In this document: positions 1-7,358 of the stretch, in pieces
Numbering within the stretch: the stretch's first letter is position 1
Layout: each line of letters opens with the position of its first letter
Assembly: GCA_964540005.1 (NCBI GenBank)
Contig: CAZILN010000414.1
Location: 1 to 10,309, forward strand
Reading direction: 5' to 3'
DNA from: CAZILN01 sp964540005
GTDB taxonomy: Bacteria; Bacteroidota; Bacteroidia; Bacteroidales; SM23-62
Length of the DNA stretch: 10,309 nt
The notes under the pieces: generated by a model
What the model saw: only the letters and a program-made list of their open reading frames with translations
What the model was told of the DNA's origin: nothing
Database searches by the model: none
Translations under genes and position numbers: made by a program

Positions 1-1
1 A

Positions 2-880
2 AGTATAGACCCTGCAATCAGGACCCTGTGGATAGGCAGGTTGGGCATTGAACGGCTTGAGTACAGGGCCACAGAACTGGAACGAATAATGACTGCGACG
101 CATGGCGACTGGACGGAAACCAAGTACAGGCAGCTGGTTAAAAGTTTCGGTTACAAGATCAACTCCCTTCCTTTTGAGATGCTGGCCAAGTCCATACCTT
201 ACTGCATAGTCCGTCGCCATTTCTCTCATCTCCAACAGCTTGAAGCCCTTTTTTTGGGACAGGCCGGGTTCCTGGCTGGTAATGACAGGGATACTTACAG
301 GCTGGGATTGTTGGCGGAATATACCCGGATGCAGAAAAAATACAGGCTAGAGCCCATCAGCAGGTCATTATGGAAATTCCTAAGGCTTTTTCCAGCCGCT
401 TTTCCCACTGTCAGGCTTGCCCAGCTGGCAGCACTCCTGCATGCTAAACCTGATCTGGTAAATGATCTGCTGGATATCCGGCAATACAATGAATATAATC
501 AATACTTTATTGCAACGGCCAGCGGGTACTGGGACAGGCATTACCTTTTAGGCAAATCTTCCGGCAGGCAGGTTAAAACCATAGGTGAGGGATTGCAAAG
601 AAATCTGCTGATCAATGCAGTGGCACCTCTGCAATTCCTGTATGGCAGGCTCAGGGGTAACCTCAGGTACAGAGAACTGTCCATTGACCTGCTGGAGAAG
701 CTGCCGGCCGAAAGGAACTCTGTTATAAGTGCCTGGAAGAAATCCGGACTCGATCCTGGAAATGCATTTAATACCCAGGCACTGCTTCAATTAACGAATA
801 ATTACTGTAATTTTAGGCGTTGCTTGAACTGTCGGATAGGAGCAAGCATATTAGTTCAAAAGTTCCAGGTTCGAAAGTAA
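2..880 (+). CDS. DUF2851 family protein, 5' end outside the window
   Basis: The reading frame is open from base 2, so this is the C-terminal 292 residues of a longer protein; the family is usually about 420 residues, so roughly the first 130 are missing. A TTG at 41 could be read as a start, but it lies inside the conserved stretch RLGIERLEYRATELERI and is an internal Leu. The segment matches the DUF2851 pattern known from Bacteroidota: an IERLE helix, then GDWTETKYRQLVKSFGYKIN and a PFEMLAKSIP block, and a Cys-rich C-terminal end (NNYCNFRRCLNC) before a short tail. No signal peptide or membrane segment is visible in this part. The function is unknown to me; the Cys cluster could bind metal, but that is inference. 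The channel gene follows after 23 bases on the same strand, so the two may be cotranscribed. Confidence 0.88.
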   Translation, partial: SIDPAIRTLWIGRLGIERLEYRATELERIMTATHGDWTETKYRQLVKSFGYKINSLPFEMLAKSIPYCIVRRHFSHLQQLEALFLGQAGFLAGNDRDTYRLGLLAEYTRMQKKYRLEPISRSLWKFLRLFPAAFPTVRLAQLAALLHAKPDLVNDLLDIRQYNEYNQYFIATASGYWDRHYLLGKSSGRQVKTIGEGLQRNLLINAVAPLQFLYGRLRGNLRYRELSIDLLEKLPAERNSVISAWKKSGLDPGNAFNTQALLQLTNNYCNFRRCLNCRIGASILVQKFQVRK

Positions 881-903
881 GGGGATCTAACAGTTAAAAG
901 TTC

Positions 904-1923
904 ATGAAGCCGGATTCAATAAGACCTGTATATATTGGTGTAGGACTGCTGCTGATTATCATCTGCGTGGGAGTAACCGGATACAGCATTCTTGAAGGGA
1001 TGGATTTTACCGAGGCCGTATTCATGACCATTATCACCATTGCAACTGTTGGCTTCCAGGAGGTGAAACCTCTTTCAAACCCTGGGATGTGGTTTACCAG
1101 CTTTCTAATCATCATCAGTTTTGGTATATTTGTATTCGTATTAACAAGTTTTTCCAGATACCTGATCGATGGTGTACTTACAAATTATTACAGGGACAGA
1201 AAAGTGAGGAAAGTAATTGAAGGTTTAACCAATCATGTTATTCTTTGCGGATATGGCAGGAACGGGAGCCAGGCAGCCTATGACCTGTCCGTGAATAATG
1301 TTCCGTTCATTGTTATCGAGAATGATACGGATATCATTGCCAGTCTCAGTGAACTCGGTAACGTACTCTATATAGAAGGTGATGCCACACAGGACGATGT
1401 TCTGTTCAACGCAAAAATCGATACAGCCAAGGCATTGATTACCACTCTTCCGACTGATTCGGATAACCTTTATGTAGTTCTGACCGCAAAGGAAATTAAT
1501 CCCACACTGACCATAATCAGCAGGGCATCACATGAGACCAGTGATATCAAACTGAAAAGAGCCGGCGCCACCAATGTGATCATGCCTGACAGGGTTGGTG
1601 GACAAAGGATGGCCAAGTTGGTGACCCAGCCCGATGTGGTTGAATTCATTGACTATATTATGCTGCAGGAGCCCGATAATGTCTTTATTGAGGAGCTCGG
1701 CTTTGATAGCATGGCAAAATGTTTTGAAGGCAGGGCCATTAAGGAACTTGAGATCCGCAACCGTACCGGTGCTAATATTATAGGGCTGAGAAGAGAGGAT
1801 GGCACATATGAGATCAATCCGTCCCCGGATGTACAGCTCTCATCACGGGATAAAATATTCGTGCTGGGTACCTCGAGACAGATCAATGCCCTTAAGGTTC
1901 TTCTTGTCCAGGATATCGTCTGA
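904..1923 (+). CDS. Two-TM potassium channel with C-terminal RCK (TrkA-N/TrkA-C) domains
   Basis: This is a 339-residue inner-membrane ion channel subunit of the MthK/Kch-like type, expected to act as a tetramer gated by a cytoplasmic ligand-binding ring. TM1 covers about residues 7-27, the pore helix and filter lie around 42-53, and TM2 covers about 62-88. The filter reads T48-V-G-F-Q-E53, where the classical form is TVGYGD. After a basic linker (YYRDRKVRKV) comes a Rossmann fold with the loop GYGRNG at 116-121 and an acidic VIEND end of strand 2, typical of NAD(H)/nucleotide-binding TrkA-N domains. A TrkA-C domain runs from about residue 250 to the end. The ATG at 904 leaves a short cytoplasmic N-terminus before TM1, as usual in the family. 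Potassium selectivity is inferred from the family, and the ligand cannot be deduced from sequence. Confidence 0.93.
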   Translation: MKPDSIRPVYIGVGLLLIIICVGVTGYSILEGMDFTEAVFMTIITIATVGFQEVKPLSNPGMWFTSFLIIISFGIFVFVLTSFSRYLIDGVLTNYYRDRKVRKVIEGLTNHVILCGYGRNGSQAAYDLSVNNVPFIVIENDTDIIASLSELGNVLYIEGDATQDDVLFNAKIDTAKALITTLPTDSDNLYVVLTAKEINPTLTIISRASHETSDIKLKRAGATNVIMPDRVGGQRMAKLVTQPDVVEFIDYIMLQEPDNVFIEELGFDSMAKCFEGRAIKELEIRNRTGANIIGLRREDGTYEINPSPDVQLSSRDKIFVLGTSRQINALKVLLVQDIV

Positions 1924-1929
1924 TGAGAT

Positions 1930-1972
1930 GCCCTGTATGCCAGCTTGTCCGCTTTCCTGATGCAGGCTTTTT
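1930..1972 (+). terminator. Possible weak intrinsic terminator after the channel gene
   Basis: An imperfect stem pairs 1930-1942 (GCCCTGTATGCCA) with 1958-1967 (TGATGCAGGC), with a bulged C, a G-T wobble and a two-base bulge. Five T residues follow at 1968-1972. The position, just after the channel stop and before the rpsO promoter, fits a terminator, but the stem is poor. Confidence 0.3.
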
Positions 1973-2020
1973 ATCATTCCCCTTTGAGTAAATTATACAG
2001 TTAATTTTCATGCTCGAATC

Positions 2021-2051
2021 ATTGTTATATTCAAAAAAATAGATATTTTTG
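2021..2051 (+). promoter_or_regulatory. Bacteroidota-type promoter of rpsO
   Basis: TTG at 2022-2024 is followed, after exactly 19 bases, by TATTTTTG at 2044-2051. This fits the Bacteroidota sigma-ABfr consensus (TTTG at -33, TAnnTTTG at -7). Transcription would start near 2057, leaving a leader of only about 18 bases before the rpsO ATG at 2075. Confidence 0.65.
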
Positions 2052-2074
2052 CAGTTCTTTAAAAACAAGCGGAA

Positions 2075-2344
2075 ATGTATTTAACATCAGAGAAGAAACG
2101 AGAGATATTTAAGAAGTATGGTAAGTCTGAGAATGACTCTGGAACGGCTGAAGGACAGATAGCCCTTTTTTCATTCAGGATCGCCAGCCTTACGGAGCAT
2201 TTAAAAGAAAACAAGAAAGACTACAGTACACAGAGAGCATTAATCAAGCTGGTAGGGAAACGGAGGAGGCTCCTTAATTATTTAAAGGATAGAGATATCG
2301 AGAGGTATCGGGAAGTCGTCAAAGCACTCAATCTTAGAAAGTAA
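2075..2344 (+). CDS. rpsO: 30S ribosomal protein S15
   Basis: At 89 residues this has the normal length for S15, a primary 16S rRNA-binding protein of the small-subunit platform that helps recruit S6/S18 and forms a bridge to the 50S subunit. The whole protein follows the family pattern: a first helix MYLTSEKKREIFKKYG, then the GTAEGQIALFSFRIASLTEHL helix, and the rRNA-contacting stretch with the H/K/D-rich turn and LVGKRRRLLNYLK, ending in ALNLRK. It has its own promoter upstream and a terminator directly after it. The next gene is pnp, the same order as in many bacteria. In E. coli S15 represses its own translation through its mRNA; the very short leader inferred here leaves little room for a comparable structure. 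Confidence 0.97.
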   Translation: MYLTSEKKREIFKKYGKSENDSGTAEGQIALFSFRIASLTEHLKENKKDYSTQRALIKLVGKRRRLLNYLKDRDIERYREVVKALNLRK

Positions 2345-2349
2345 ACAAT

Positions 2350-2377
2350 AAAAAGGCAATTTGGAATTGCCTTTTTT
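2350..2377 (+). terminator. Intrinsic terminator between rpsO and pnp
   Basis: A 12-bp perfect stem, AAAAAGGCAATT (2350-2361) against AATTGCCTTTTT (2365-2376), encloses a three-base TGG loop and ends in a run of six T (2372-2377). It begins six bases after the rpsO stop. The symmetrical A and T tracts mean it could act in both directions. It probably lowers, rather than abolishes, read-through into pnp. Confidence 0.85.
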
Positions 2378-2423
2378 CATATAATAGAAAAGAATAAAAT
2401 TGTATTGATAATTAATAATCGAA

Positions 2424-4712
2424 ATGTATAAATTAATAAGTAAGGAAATTGACCTCGGAGATGGAAGAAGTATAATCATTGAAACCGGGAAACTGGCAAA
2501 GCAGGCGGATGGAGCGGTTATGGTAAAAATGGGGAACACCATGCTCCTGGGAACAGTAGTATCGGCTAAAGAAGGCAGAGAAGATTCAGATTTTATGCCC
2601 TTATCTGTAGACTACAAAGAGAAATTTGCAGCTGCCGGAAGATTTCCCGGTGGATTTTTGAAAAGAGAAACACGTCCGGGCGATTATGAAATTTTGATCT
2701 CCCGGCTGATAGACAGGGCCCTGAGGCCTTTATTCCCCGATGATTACCATGCGGAGACATTCGTCAATGTATACCTGATCTCCGCTGATAATGATATCAT
2801 GCCCGGTGCTCTGGCCGGATTGGCAGCATCTGCTGCACTGGCTGTATCGGATATTCCTTTCAACGGACCGATTTCAGAAGTACGTGTGGCCAGGTTGGAC
2901 GGTAAATTAATAATCAATCCTACCTTCAGCCAGGTTAAAGAAGCAGATCTGGAAATTATTGTTGGTGCTACGGAAGAGAATATTCTGATGGTGGAAGGGG
3001 AAATGGATGAAGTATCAGAGGCGGATATGCTGGAGGCCATCAAATTTGCACACGAAGAAATAAAAAAACACTGCAGGGTTCAGAAAGAGCTGATGAAGGA
3101 AACCGGTAAAGAAGTAAAACGGGAATATTCTCACGAGGTAAATGATGAGGAATTTGAAAAACTGGTTCACGAAAAAGCCTTAAAAGGAGTTGAAAAAATA
3201 GCCAAGTCACTGCTGCCCAAGCAGGAGAGGCATGAAGCCCTGGATAAGCTGAAAGAGGAACTGCTGGCAGATCTGGTTGCTGAAGATGATGAACAAGCCG
3301 AGCTTAAGAAGAAATTGTTTGGGAAGTATTTTCACGCCGTGGAAAAGAAAGCCCTCAGATCTCTGGTACTTGACAAAGGATTGCGGGTTGATGGCAGGAA
3401 AACTGATGAGATCAGGCCCATATGGAGCGAGATTGATTATTTGCCGGCAGCGCATGGCTCAGCCCTCTTTACCCGTGGTGAAACACAGGCACTGACTACG
3501 GTCACTCTGGGTAACAAGATGGATGAAAAAATGATTGATGAGGTATTAATTCAGGGTACTGATAAATTTACCCTGCATTACAATTTTCCTCCCTTTTCTA
3601 CAGGTGATGCCAAGCCACTGCGCGGCATAAGCCGAAGGGAAGTAGGGCATGGGAACCTGGCCCATCGTGCTTTAAAAAGAATGATCCCTCAGGACGAATC
3701 AAATCCATATGCTATCAGGATAGTCTCAGATATTCTTGAGTCAAACGGATCTTCTTCAATGGCTACGGTTTGTGCAGGAACACTGGCATTGATGGATTGC
3801 GGCATTAAAATAAGAAAACCTGTTTCAGGTATTGCCATGGGTTTGATATCTGAAACGGATTCAGGCAAGTATTCCGTGCTATCGGATATCCTGGGAGATG
3901 AGGATCATCTGGGAGATATGGATTTTAAGGTGGCAGGAACCAGAGACGGCATCACTGCTACTCAGATGGATATTAAGGTTGATGGATTATCCTATGAAGT
4001 ACTGGCAGAAGCACTGGAACAAGCCAGAACAGGGCGCTTATACATCCTCGATAAAATGCTGGAAACAATTCCGGAGCCCCGGGAAGAGTTAAAACCCCAT
4101 GTTCCCAGGATTGTTCAGATCATCATCCCCAAGGATATGATTGGCGCAGTTATTGGTCCGGGTGGCAAGATCATTCAAAAGATCCAGGCTGACACGGGTG
4201 CTACAGTTATTATTGAAGAAGTTGACGGTAAGGGAGTTGTAGATATTTTTGCTTCGGATGAGGAATCGATAAATGCAGCACTCGAACGGATCGAGAAGAT
4301 AACGGAAATCCCTGAAGTAGGTAAGACCTATAAGGGAAAGGTTACCTCGATAGTGGCTTTCGGAGCCTTTGTCGAAATCCTGCCCGGCAGGGAAGGATTA
4401 TTGCATATTTCTGAGTTTGACTGGAAAAGGATCGAACGTCCGGAAGATGTGCTTAAGGATGGAGAAGAGGTGGAAGTCAAACTGATTGAAGTAGATACCA
4501 GATCTGGCAAACTGAAACTATCCAGGAAGGCTCTTTTACCAAGACCCGAACGCAGTGAACCGGACGGGGACAGGCAGGACCGCAGAGACGGAGACAGGCA
4601 GGACCGCAGAGAAGGAGACAGGCAGGGGGGTGGTGGACGTGGAAGGTATGATGACCGCCAGGACAGGGGACGCTCAGACCGCAGAAAACCTCCTTACCGT
4701 AAAGACAGGTAA
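2424..4712 (+). CDS. pnp: Polyribonucleotide nucleotidyltransferase (PNPase)
   Basis: This 762-residue PNPase is a phosphorolytic 3'-5' exoribonuclease that releases nucleoside diphosphates; it acts as a cytoplasmic trimer in mRNA decay and RNA quality control. Domain order is complete: RNase PH domain 1 (about 1-230, including AGRFPGGFLKRETRP), an all-helical linker (about 240-310), and RNase PH domain 2 (about 320-550). Domain 2 carries GDEDHLGDMDFKVAG, with D494, D500 and K502 at the positions of the catalytic/metal-binding residues. A KH domain follows with its GPGG loop at 578-581, then an S1 domain at about 632-706. The last 55 residues form a disordered Arg/Asp/Gly-rich tail with an internal repeat, common in Bacteroidota PNPases though variable in sequence. 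The ATG at 2424 gives the family N-terminus (ISKEIDLGDGRSIIIETGKL). It follows rpsO as in many genomes, but a terminator lies between them. Confidence 0.97.
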   Translation: MYKLISKEIDLGDGRSIIIETGKLAKQADGAVMVKMGNTMLLGTVVSAKEGREDSDFMPLSVDYKEKFAAAGRFPGGFLKRETRPGDYEILISRLIDRALRPLFPDDYHAETFVNVYLISADNDIMPGALAGLAASAALAVSDIPFNGPISEVRVARLDGKLIINPTFSQVKEADLEIIVGATEENILMVEGEMDEVSEADMLEAIKFAHEEIKKHCRVQKELMKETGKEVKREYSHEVNDEEFEKLVHEKALKGVEKIAKSLLPKQERHEALDKLKEELLADLVAEDDEQAELKKKLFGKYFHAVEKKALRSLVLDKGLRVDGRKTDEIRPIWSEIDYLPAAHGSALFTRGETQALTTVTLGNKMDEKMIDEVLIQGTDKFTLHYNFPPFSTGDAKPLRGISRREVGHGNLAHRALKRMIPQDESNPYAIRIVSDILESNGSSSMATVCAGTLALMDCGIKIRKPVSGIAMGLISETDSGKYSVLSDILGDEDHLGDMDFKVAGTRDGITATQMDIKVDGLSYEVLAEALEQARTGRLYILDKMLETIPEPREELKPHVPRIVQIIIPKDMIGAVIGPGGKIIQKIQADTGATVIIEEVDGKGVVDIFASDEESINAALERIEKITEIPEVGKTYKGKVTSIVAFGAFVEILPGREGLLHISEFDWKRIERPEDVLKDGEEVEVKLIEVDTRSGKLKLSRKALLPRPERSEPDGDRQDRRDGDRQDRREGDRQGGGGRGRYDDRQDRGRSDRRKPPYRKDR
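4569..4626 (+). repeat. 24-bp tandem repeat inside pnp tail (2.4 copies)
   Basis: Units at 4569-4592 and 4593-4616 differ at one base, and a partial third unit lies at 4617-4626. Because 24 is a multiple of three, they encode the octapeptides DRQDRRDG (716-723) and DRQDRREG (724-731), then DRQGG. The near identity points to recent slippage or duplication within the disordered RNA-binding tail, which can change length without breaking the frame. Confidence 0.9.
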
Positions 4713-4727
4713 CAGCTAATTGTTGCT

Positions 4728-5163
4728 CTGTCTTTCCTGGCCTCCCGTTATCAGCAGATCAGAAAGGAGTTATCTGGTCATGATAAGGAACCCCCCGGGT
4801 TTATATTTGCTCAGGTAAATCTGCAGAAAGAGGAATTTGAACTATTCAAACAGTTTTATGACATAATAATCAAACAACTGGCCAAACCTGATCTCATAGT
4901 ATATCTGCATTTGGAAACCGGGAAGCTGAGGGAACAAATACGCCTGCGGGGCAGAGAGTATGAACAATCTATTCGGGAAGAATACCTTGCTTGGGATACA
5001 GGAGGCCTACTATTCATTTTTTAAGCCGCTGATATCCAGGAAGATATTGGTAGCAGACATTTCAAGTATTGATTTTATGGAACGTCCTTAGGATTACCGG
5101 AAACTGACCGCTGCTATTGTGTCAGATGAATATCCGGCAGGGATCACAAAACTGGTTATATAA
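4728..5163 (+). pseudogene. Decayed deoxynucleoside kinase gene
   Basis: Two reading frames together resemble the middle and C-terminal part of the dNK/dGK/dAK family, which phosphorylates deoxynucleosides for salvage and is about 205 residues long. Frame one (4728-4991) reads LSFLASRYQQIRKEL, FIFAQVNLQKEEFELFKQFY, KPDLIVYLH and RGREYEQSIREEYL. The family then expects an Ile-Gln-Glu-Ala-Tyr run, and this appears one base out of phase from 4993 (GIQEAYYSFFKPLISRKIL), consistent with one inserted base near 4992. That second frame is broken by TAG at 5089-5091 inside FMERP*DYRKL, continues to VSDEYPAGITKLVI and ends at TAA 5161-5163. The N-terminal third, with the P-loop (GxxGxGKT type) and the E/D-R-S motif, is absent. 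The segment before FIFAQ also looks about ten residues short. Loss of the catalytic end plus a frameshift and a stop makes a working enzyme very unlikely; sequencing error cannot explain all three. Confidence 0.82.
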
Positions 5164-5292
5164 AAAAATTTTAAGCATCATACATTAGGATTGTAAAAAA
5201 TAGAAATTTATGCCTTATCTTTATGATTTATAGCTAAAAAGCGTAAATACAGGTAAAAAGACACAATTTTTTTATAAATTGAAAAACATTAT

Positions 5293-5300
5293 TAGTTTTG
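5293..5300 (+). promoter_or_regulatory. Possible -7 element for the lipoprotein gene
   Basis: TAGTTTTG fits the Bacteroidota TAnnTTTG -7 consensus and would give a leader of about 50 bases before the ATG at 5356. No TTTG lies at the expected distance upstream, where the sequence is a T/A run (about 5267-5279), so the assignment is tentative. The surrounding interval 5164-5355 is AT-rich and shows no gene. Confidence 0.4.
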
Positions 5301-5355
5301 TACTGTATTTTTATGAATGGAACCACTCAATTATTAAACTTATAACCAAGTAATT

Positions 5356-7071
5356 ATGAAAAAAGTTATCATTTTGTCGTCCTTCGTTGCAGCCGTTTTA
5401 CTGCTAACTAATTGTGGGGGCGTAAGTAAAATGGTGGATAATGCAGATCTGGTAAAGTACACCGTATCACCTGACCCTCTGGAAACACACGGGGGAAAGG
5501 TAGCACTGACAGTTGATGTCGATTACCCGGAAAAGTACTTTCATAAGAAAGCTGTTCTAACCGCAACACCTTACCTGCAATATGAAGGTGGAAAAACTGA
5601 CCTTAAATCAGAAACCCTTCAGGGAGAAGCTGTTGCTGAGAATTATAAAGTGATATCATTTACGACAGGAGGAAGTCTGAATTATTCAGATGAGGTGGAC
5701 TACATTCCTGAAATGATGAGATCAGAATTGTGGGTTGGCGGGAAAGCCACAGTAGGCAGCCAGAGTGTTGACCTGCCTGCGAAGAAAATTGCTGACGGTA
5801 TAGTTGCCACACCTTTACTGCTTGACAAATCAGGCAGGGCCATCATGTTTAATGATAATTTCAAGAGGATCATACCTGATGCCTACCAGGCCGACATCCA
5901 TTATGTCATCAACAAATATGAAGTTCGCAGTTCTGAACTGAAACAGGATGACATAGTCGGGATGAAGGATTTTATCAAAAAGGCCAATAGCAATGACAGG
6001 ATTGAGCTCAAAGGGATTGATGTATCTGCCTATGCATCGCCCGACGGACCCTTAGATCTAAACACAGAGCTTTCGGGAAACCGTGAAGGGTCGGCTACCA
6101 AGCTCCTTAAGAATGAATTGAAAACTTCCAAGATAGAGATCCCTGCTGATGTAGAATTCTTTAAGCTGATGTCAACACCGGAAGACTGGGAAGGATTCAA
6201 GAAGTTGATGGAAGAATCTAACATTAAAGATAAAGATCTGATACTCAGGGTGCTGTCTATGTATTCAGACCCGGTCGTAAGAGAGAAAGAGATCAAGAAC
6301 ATAGCTGCTGCTTTTGAACAGATCAAGATAGATATCCTGCCCCAACTGAGAAGGTCAAAAATGACCGTCAAGGCTGAGAAGATCGGATTCTCTGATGAAG
6401 AACTGAAGCAGATGGCTAACAGTGATCTGGATTCCCTGAACCTGGAAGAGCTTCTGTATACGGCCACTTTATTCGAAGACCTGGGCATGAAACGTGGTAT
6501 CTATGAGCAGGCAGCCAATAAGTATCCCGGCTGCCTGAGGGCACACAATAATGTGGGTTATGTCAAGGTGCTCACGGGAGATGCCAAGGGAGCAGAAGCT
6601 AACTTTAAAAAGGCCCAGGAACTGAGGGATATCAATATCATTACCAATAACCTTGGAGTGGTTGCCCTGGCAGCGGGAGATCTGGAGAAGGCTAAAGAAC
6701 TGTTCACTGCGGCCATGGGTGCAGGAGATGAGGTTAACTATAACATGGGTATTCTGAGCCTTCTGGAGGGTAATTATGAATCCGCCGCAAGTTATTATGG
6801 CAGTACGGCCAGTCTGAACTCGGCACTCACCAAAATGTTACAGGGTAATAACTCTGCATGTTATAATATGCTCAGGGATCTGCCCGGCGAATCTGCCAAA
6901 GGATTTTATTTAATGGCTGTTGCTATGGCAAGGGAAGGTGATACTGAAAGAATGTACAACGCTCTGGCCTCATGCGTAGCCAGGGACGCCAAGTGGAAGG
7001 CATATGCAAAGAAGGATGTGGAATTCTTCAAGTACTGGGCAGAGCAGACATTCCTGGATACTGTGAAGTAA
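5356..7071 (+). CDS. Envelope lipoprotein with OmpA-like region and TPR repeats
   Basis: This is a 571-residue protein with a lipoprotein signal peptide: MKK, a hydrophobic core (VIILSSFVAAVLLLT) and Cys20 as the predicted lipidated residue. Asn at -1 is unusual for a lipobox but the layout is otherwise normal. Residues about 30-150 look beta-rich (VSPDPLETHGGKVALTVDV), like the N-terminal region of other Bacteroidota OmpA-like proteins. Residues about 180-260 contain an OmpA-like segment: GIDVSAYASPDG (220-231), then N236-x-x-L-S-x-x-R243, the usual peptidoglycan-binding signature order. A helical region follows, and from about 362 to 485 there are TPR-like helix pairs (AHNNVGYVKVLTGDAKGAEA, TNNLGVVALAAGDLEKAKEL, NYNMGILSLLEGNYESAASY). 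A role in envelope structure or protein assembly is inferred. I cannot assign a specific named family. It stands alone, with its own terminator. Confidence 0.85.
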   Translation: MKKVIILSSFVAAVLLLTNCGGVSKMVDNADLVKYTVSPDPLETHGGKVALTVDVDYPEKYFHKKAVLTATPYLQYEGGKTDLKSETLQGEAVAENYKVISFTTGGSLNYSDEVDYIPEMMRSELWVGGKATVGSQSVDLPAKKIADGIVATPLLLDKSGRAIMFNDNFKRIIPDAYQADIHYVINKYEVRSSELKQDDIVGMKDFIKKANSNDRIELKGIDVSAYASPDGPLDLNTELSGNREGSATKLLKNELKTSKIEIPADVEFFKLMSTPEDWEGFKKLMEESNIKDKDLILRVLSMYSDPVVREKEIKNIAAAFEQIKIDILPQLRRSKMTVKAEKIGFSDEELKQMANSDLDSLNLEELLYTATLFEDLGMKRGIYEQAANKYPGCLRAHNNVGYVKVLTGDAKGAEANFKKAQELRDINIITNNLGVVALAAGDLEKAKELFTAAMGAGDEVNYNMGILSLLEGNYESAASYYGSTASLNSALTKMLQGNNSACYNMLRDLPGESAKGFYLMAVAMAREGDTERMYNALASCVARDAKWKAYAKKDVEFFKYWAEQTFLDTVK

Positions 7072-7093
7072 TATTACTTGGTATTTATATAGC

Positions 7094-7120
7094 AAAAACG
7101 GCCCCCGGGCCGTTTTTTTT
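7094..7120 (+). terminator. Strong intrinsic terminator of the lipoprotein gene
   Basis: AAAAACGGCC (7094-7103) pairs with GGCCGTTTTT (7108-7117) around a four-base CCCG loop, followed by an eight-T run at 7113-7120. It begins 22 bases after the stop codon at 7071. The A-tract on the other side would also let it act on minus-strand transcripts. Confidence 0.93.
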
Positions 7121-7124
7121 ATGG

Positions 7125-7200
7125 AATATTAAGAATAATAAATACAGTGCTACATAACTTGCATGATGTCAGGCACTGTATTTATTATTCTTACAATATT
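7125..7200 (+). repeat. Hairpin-core array, copy 1 (perfect 21-bp arms)
   Basis: The 27-nt core at 7149-7175 reads GCTACA, 12 variable bases, TGTCAGGCA. Arms 7130-7150 and 7173-7193 are perfect 21-bp inverted repeats (TAAGAATAATAAATACAG before GC). They extend by five more pairs (7125-7129 with 7196-7200) across a two-base bulge. Inside the arms the core can pair further, T-ACAT with ATGT-A, leaving C7170 and G7172 unpaired on the 3' side. It starts five bases after the T-run of the lipoprotein terminator. Confidence 0.85.
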
Positions 7201-7241
7201 TATAAACAGCCCTGGATCCGATTTTTCCCAATGGAGAACGG

Positions 7242-7285
7242 TAGAGATGTGCTACAATACTATATAGTGTCAGGCAACAAATCTA
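7242..7285 (+). repeat. Hairpin-core array, copy 2 (degenerate arms)
   Basis: The 26-nt core at 7251-7276 begins GCTACA and ends TGTCAGGCA, identical at both ends to copy 1, while its 11 central bases differ. The centre holds a self-complementary 10-mer, ACTATATAGT (7259-7268). Arms are weak: TAGAGATGT (7242-7250) pairs with ACAAATCTA (7277-7285) at seven of nine positions after one bulged A. Confidence 0.7.
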
Positions 7286-7306
7286 GCAACTAATATCAAA
7301 TTCTTT

Positions 7307-7358
7307 TTGGTAAATTACCGTTACATAGCTCCGCCATGTCAGGTGTTTAATTTACCAA
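7307..7358 (+). repeat. Hairpin-core array, copy 3 (perfect 11-bp arms)
   Basis: The core at 7320-7345 has GTTACAT at the left and ATGTCAGGTG at the right. Arms TTGGTAAATTA (7307-7317) and TAATTTACCAA (7348-7358) are a perfect inverted repeat, unrelated to the arms of the other copies. The left GC and right GC of copies 1 and 2 are GT and GT here, which could still pair as two G-U wobbles in a plus-strand RNA. Confidence 0.82.

Noticed and set aside
1923..1991. A 22-codon frame (MRCPVC...) whose ATG overlaps the channel gene stop as TGATGA.
   Set aside because: It is very short, matches no family I know, and overlaps the possible terminator; the two Cys alone are not enough to call a gene.
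6030..6488. A 152-codon open frame on the minus strand inside the lipoprotein gene.
   Set aside because: It is antisense to a well-supported gene, Ser/Arg-rich in the manner of shadow frames, and has no recognisable domain.
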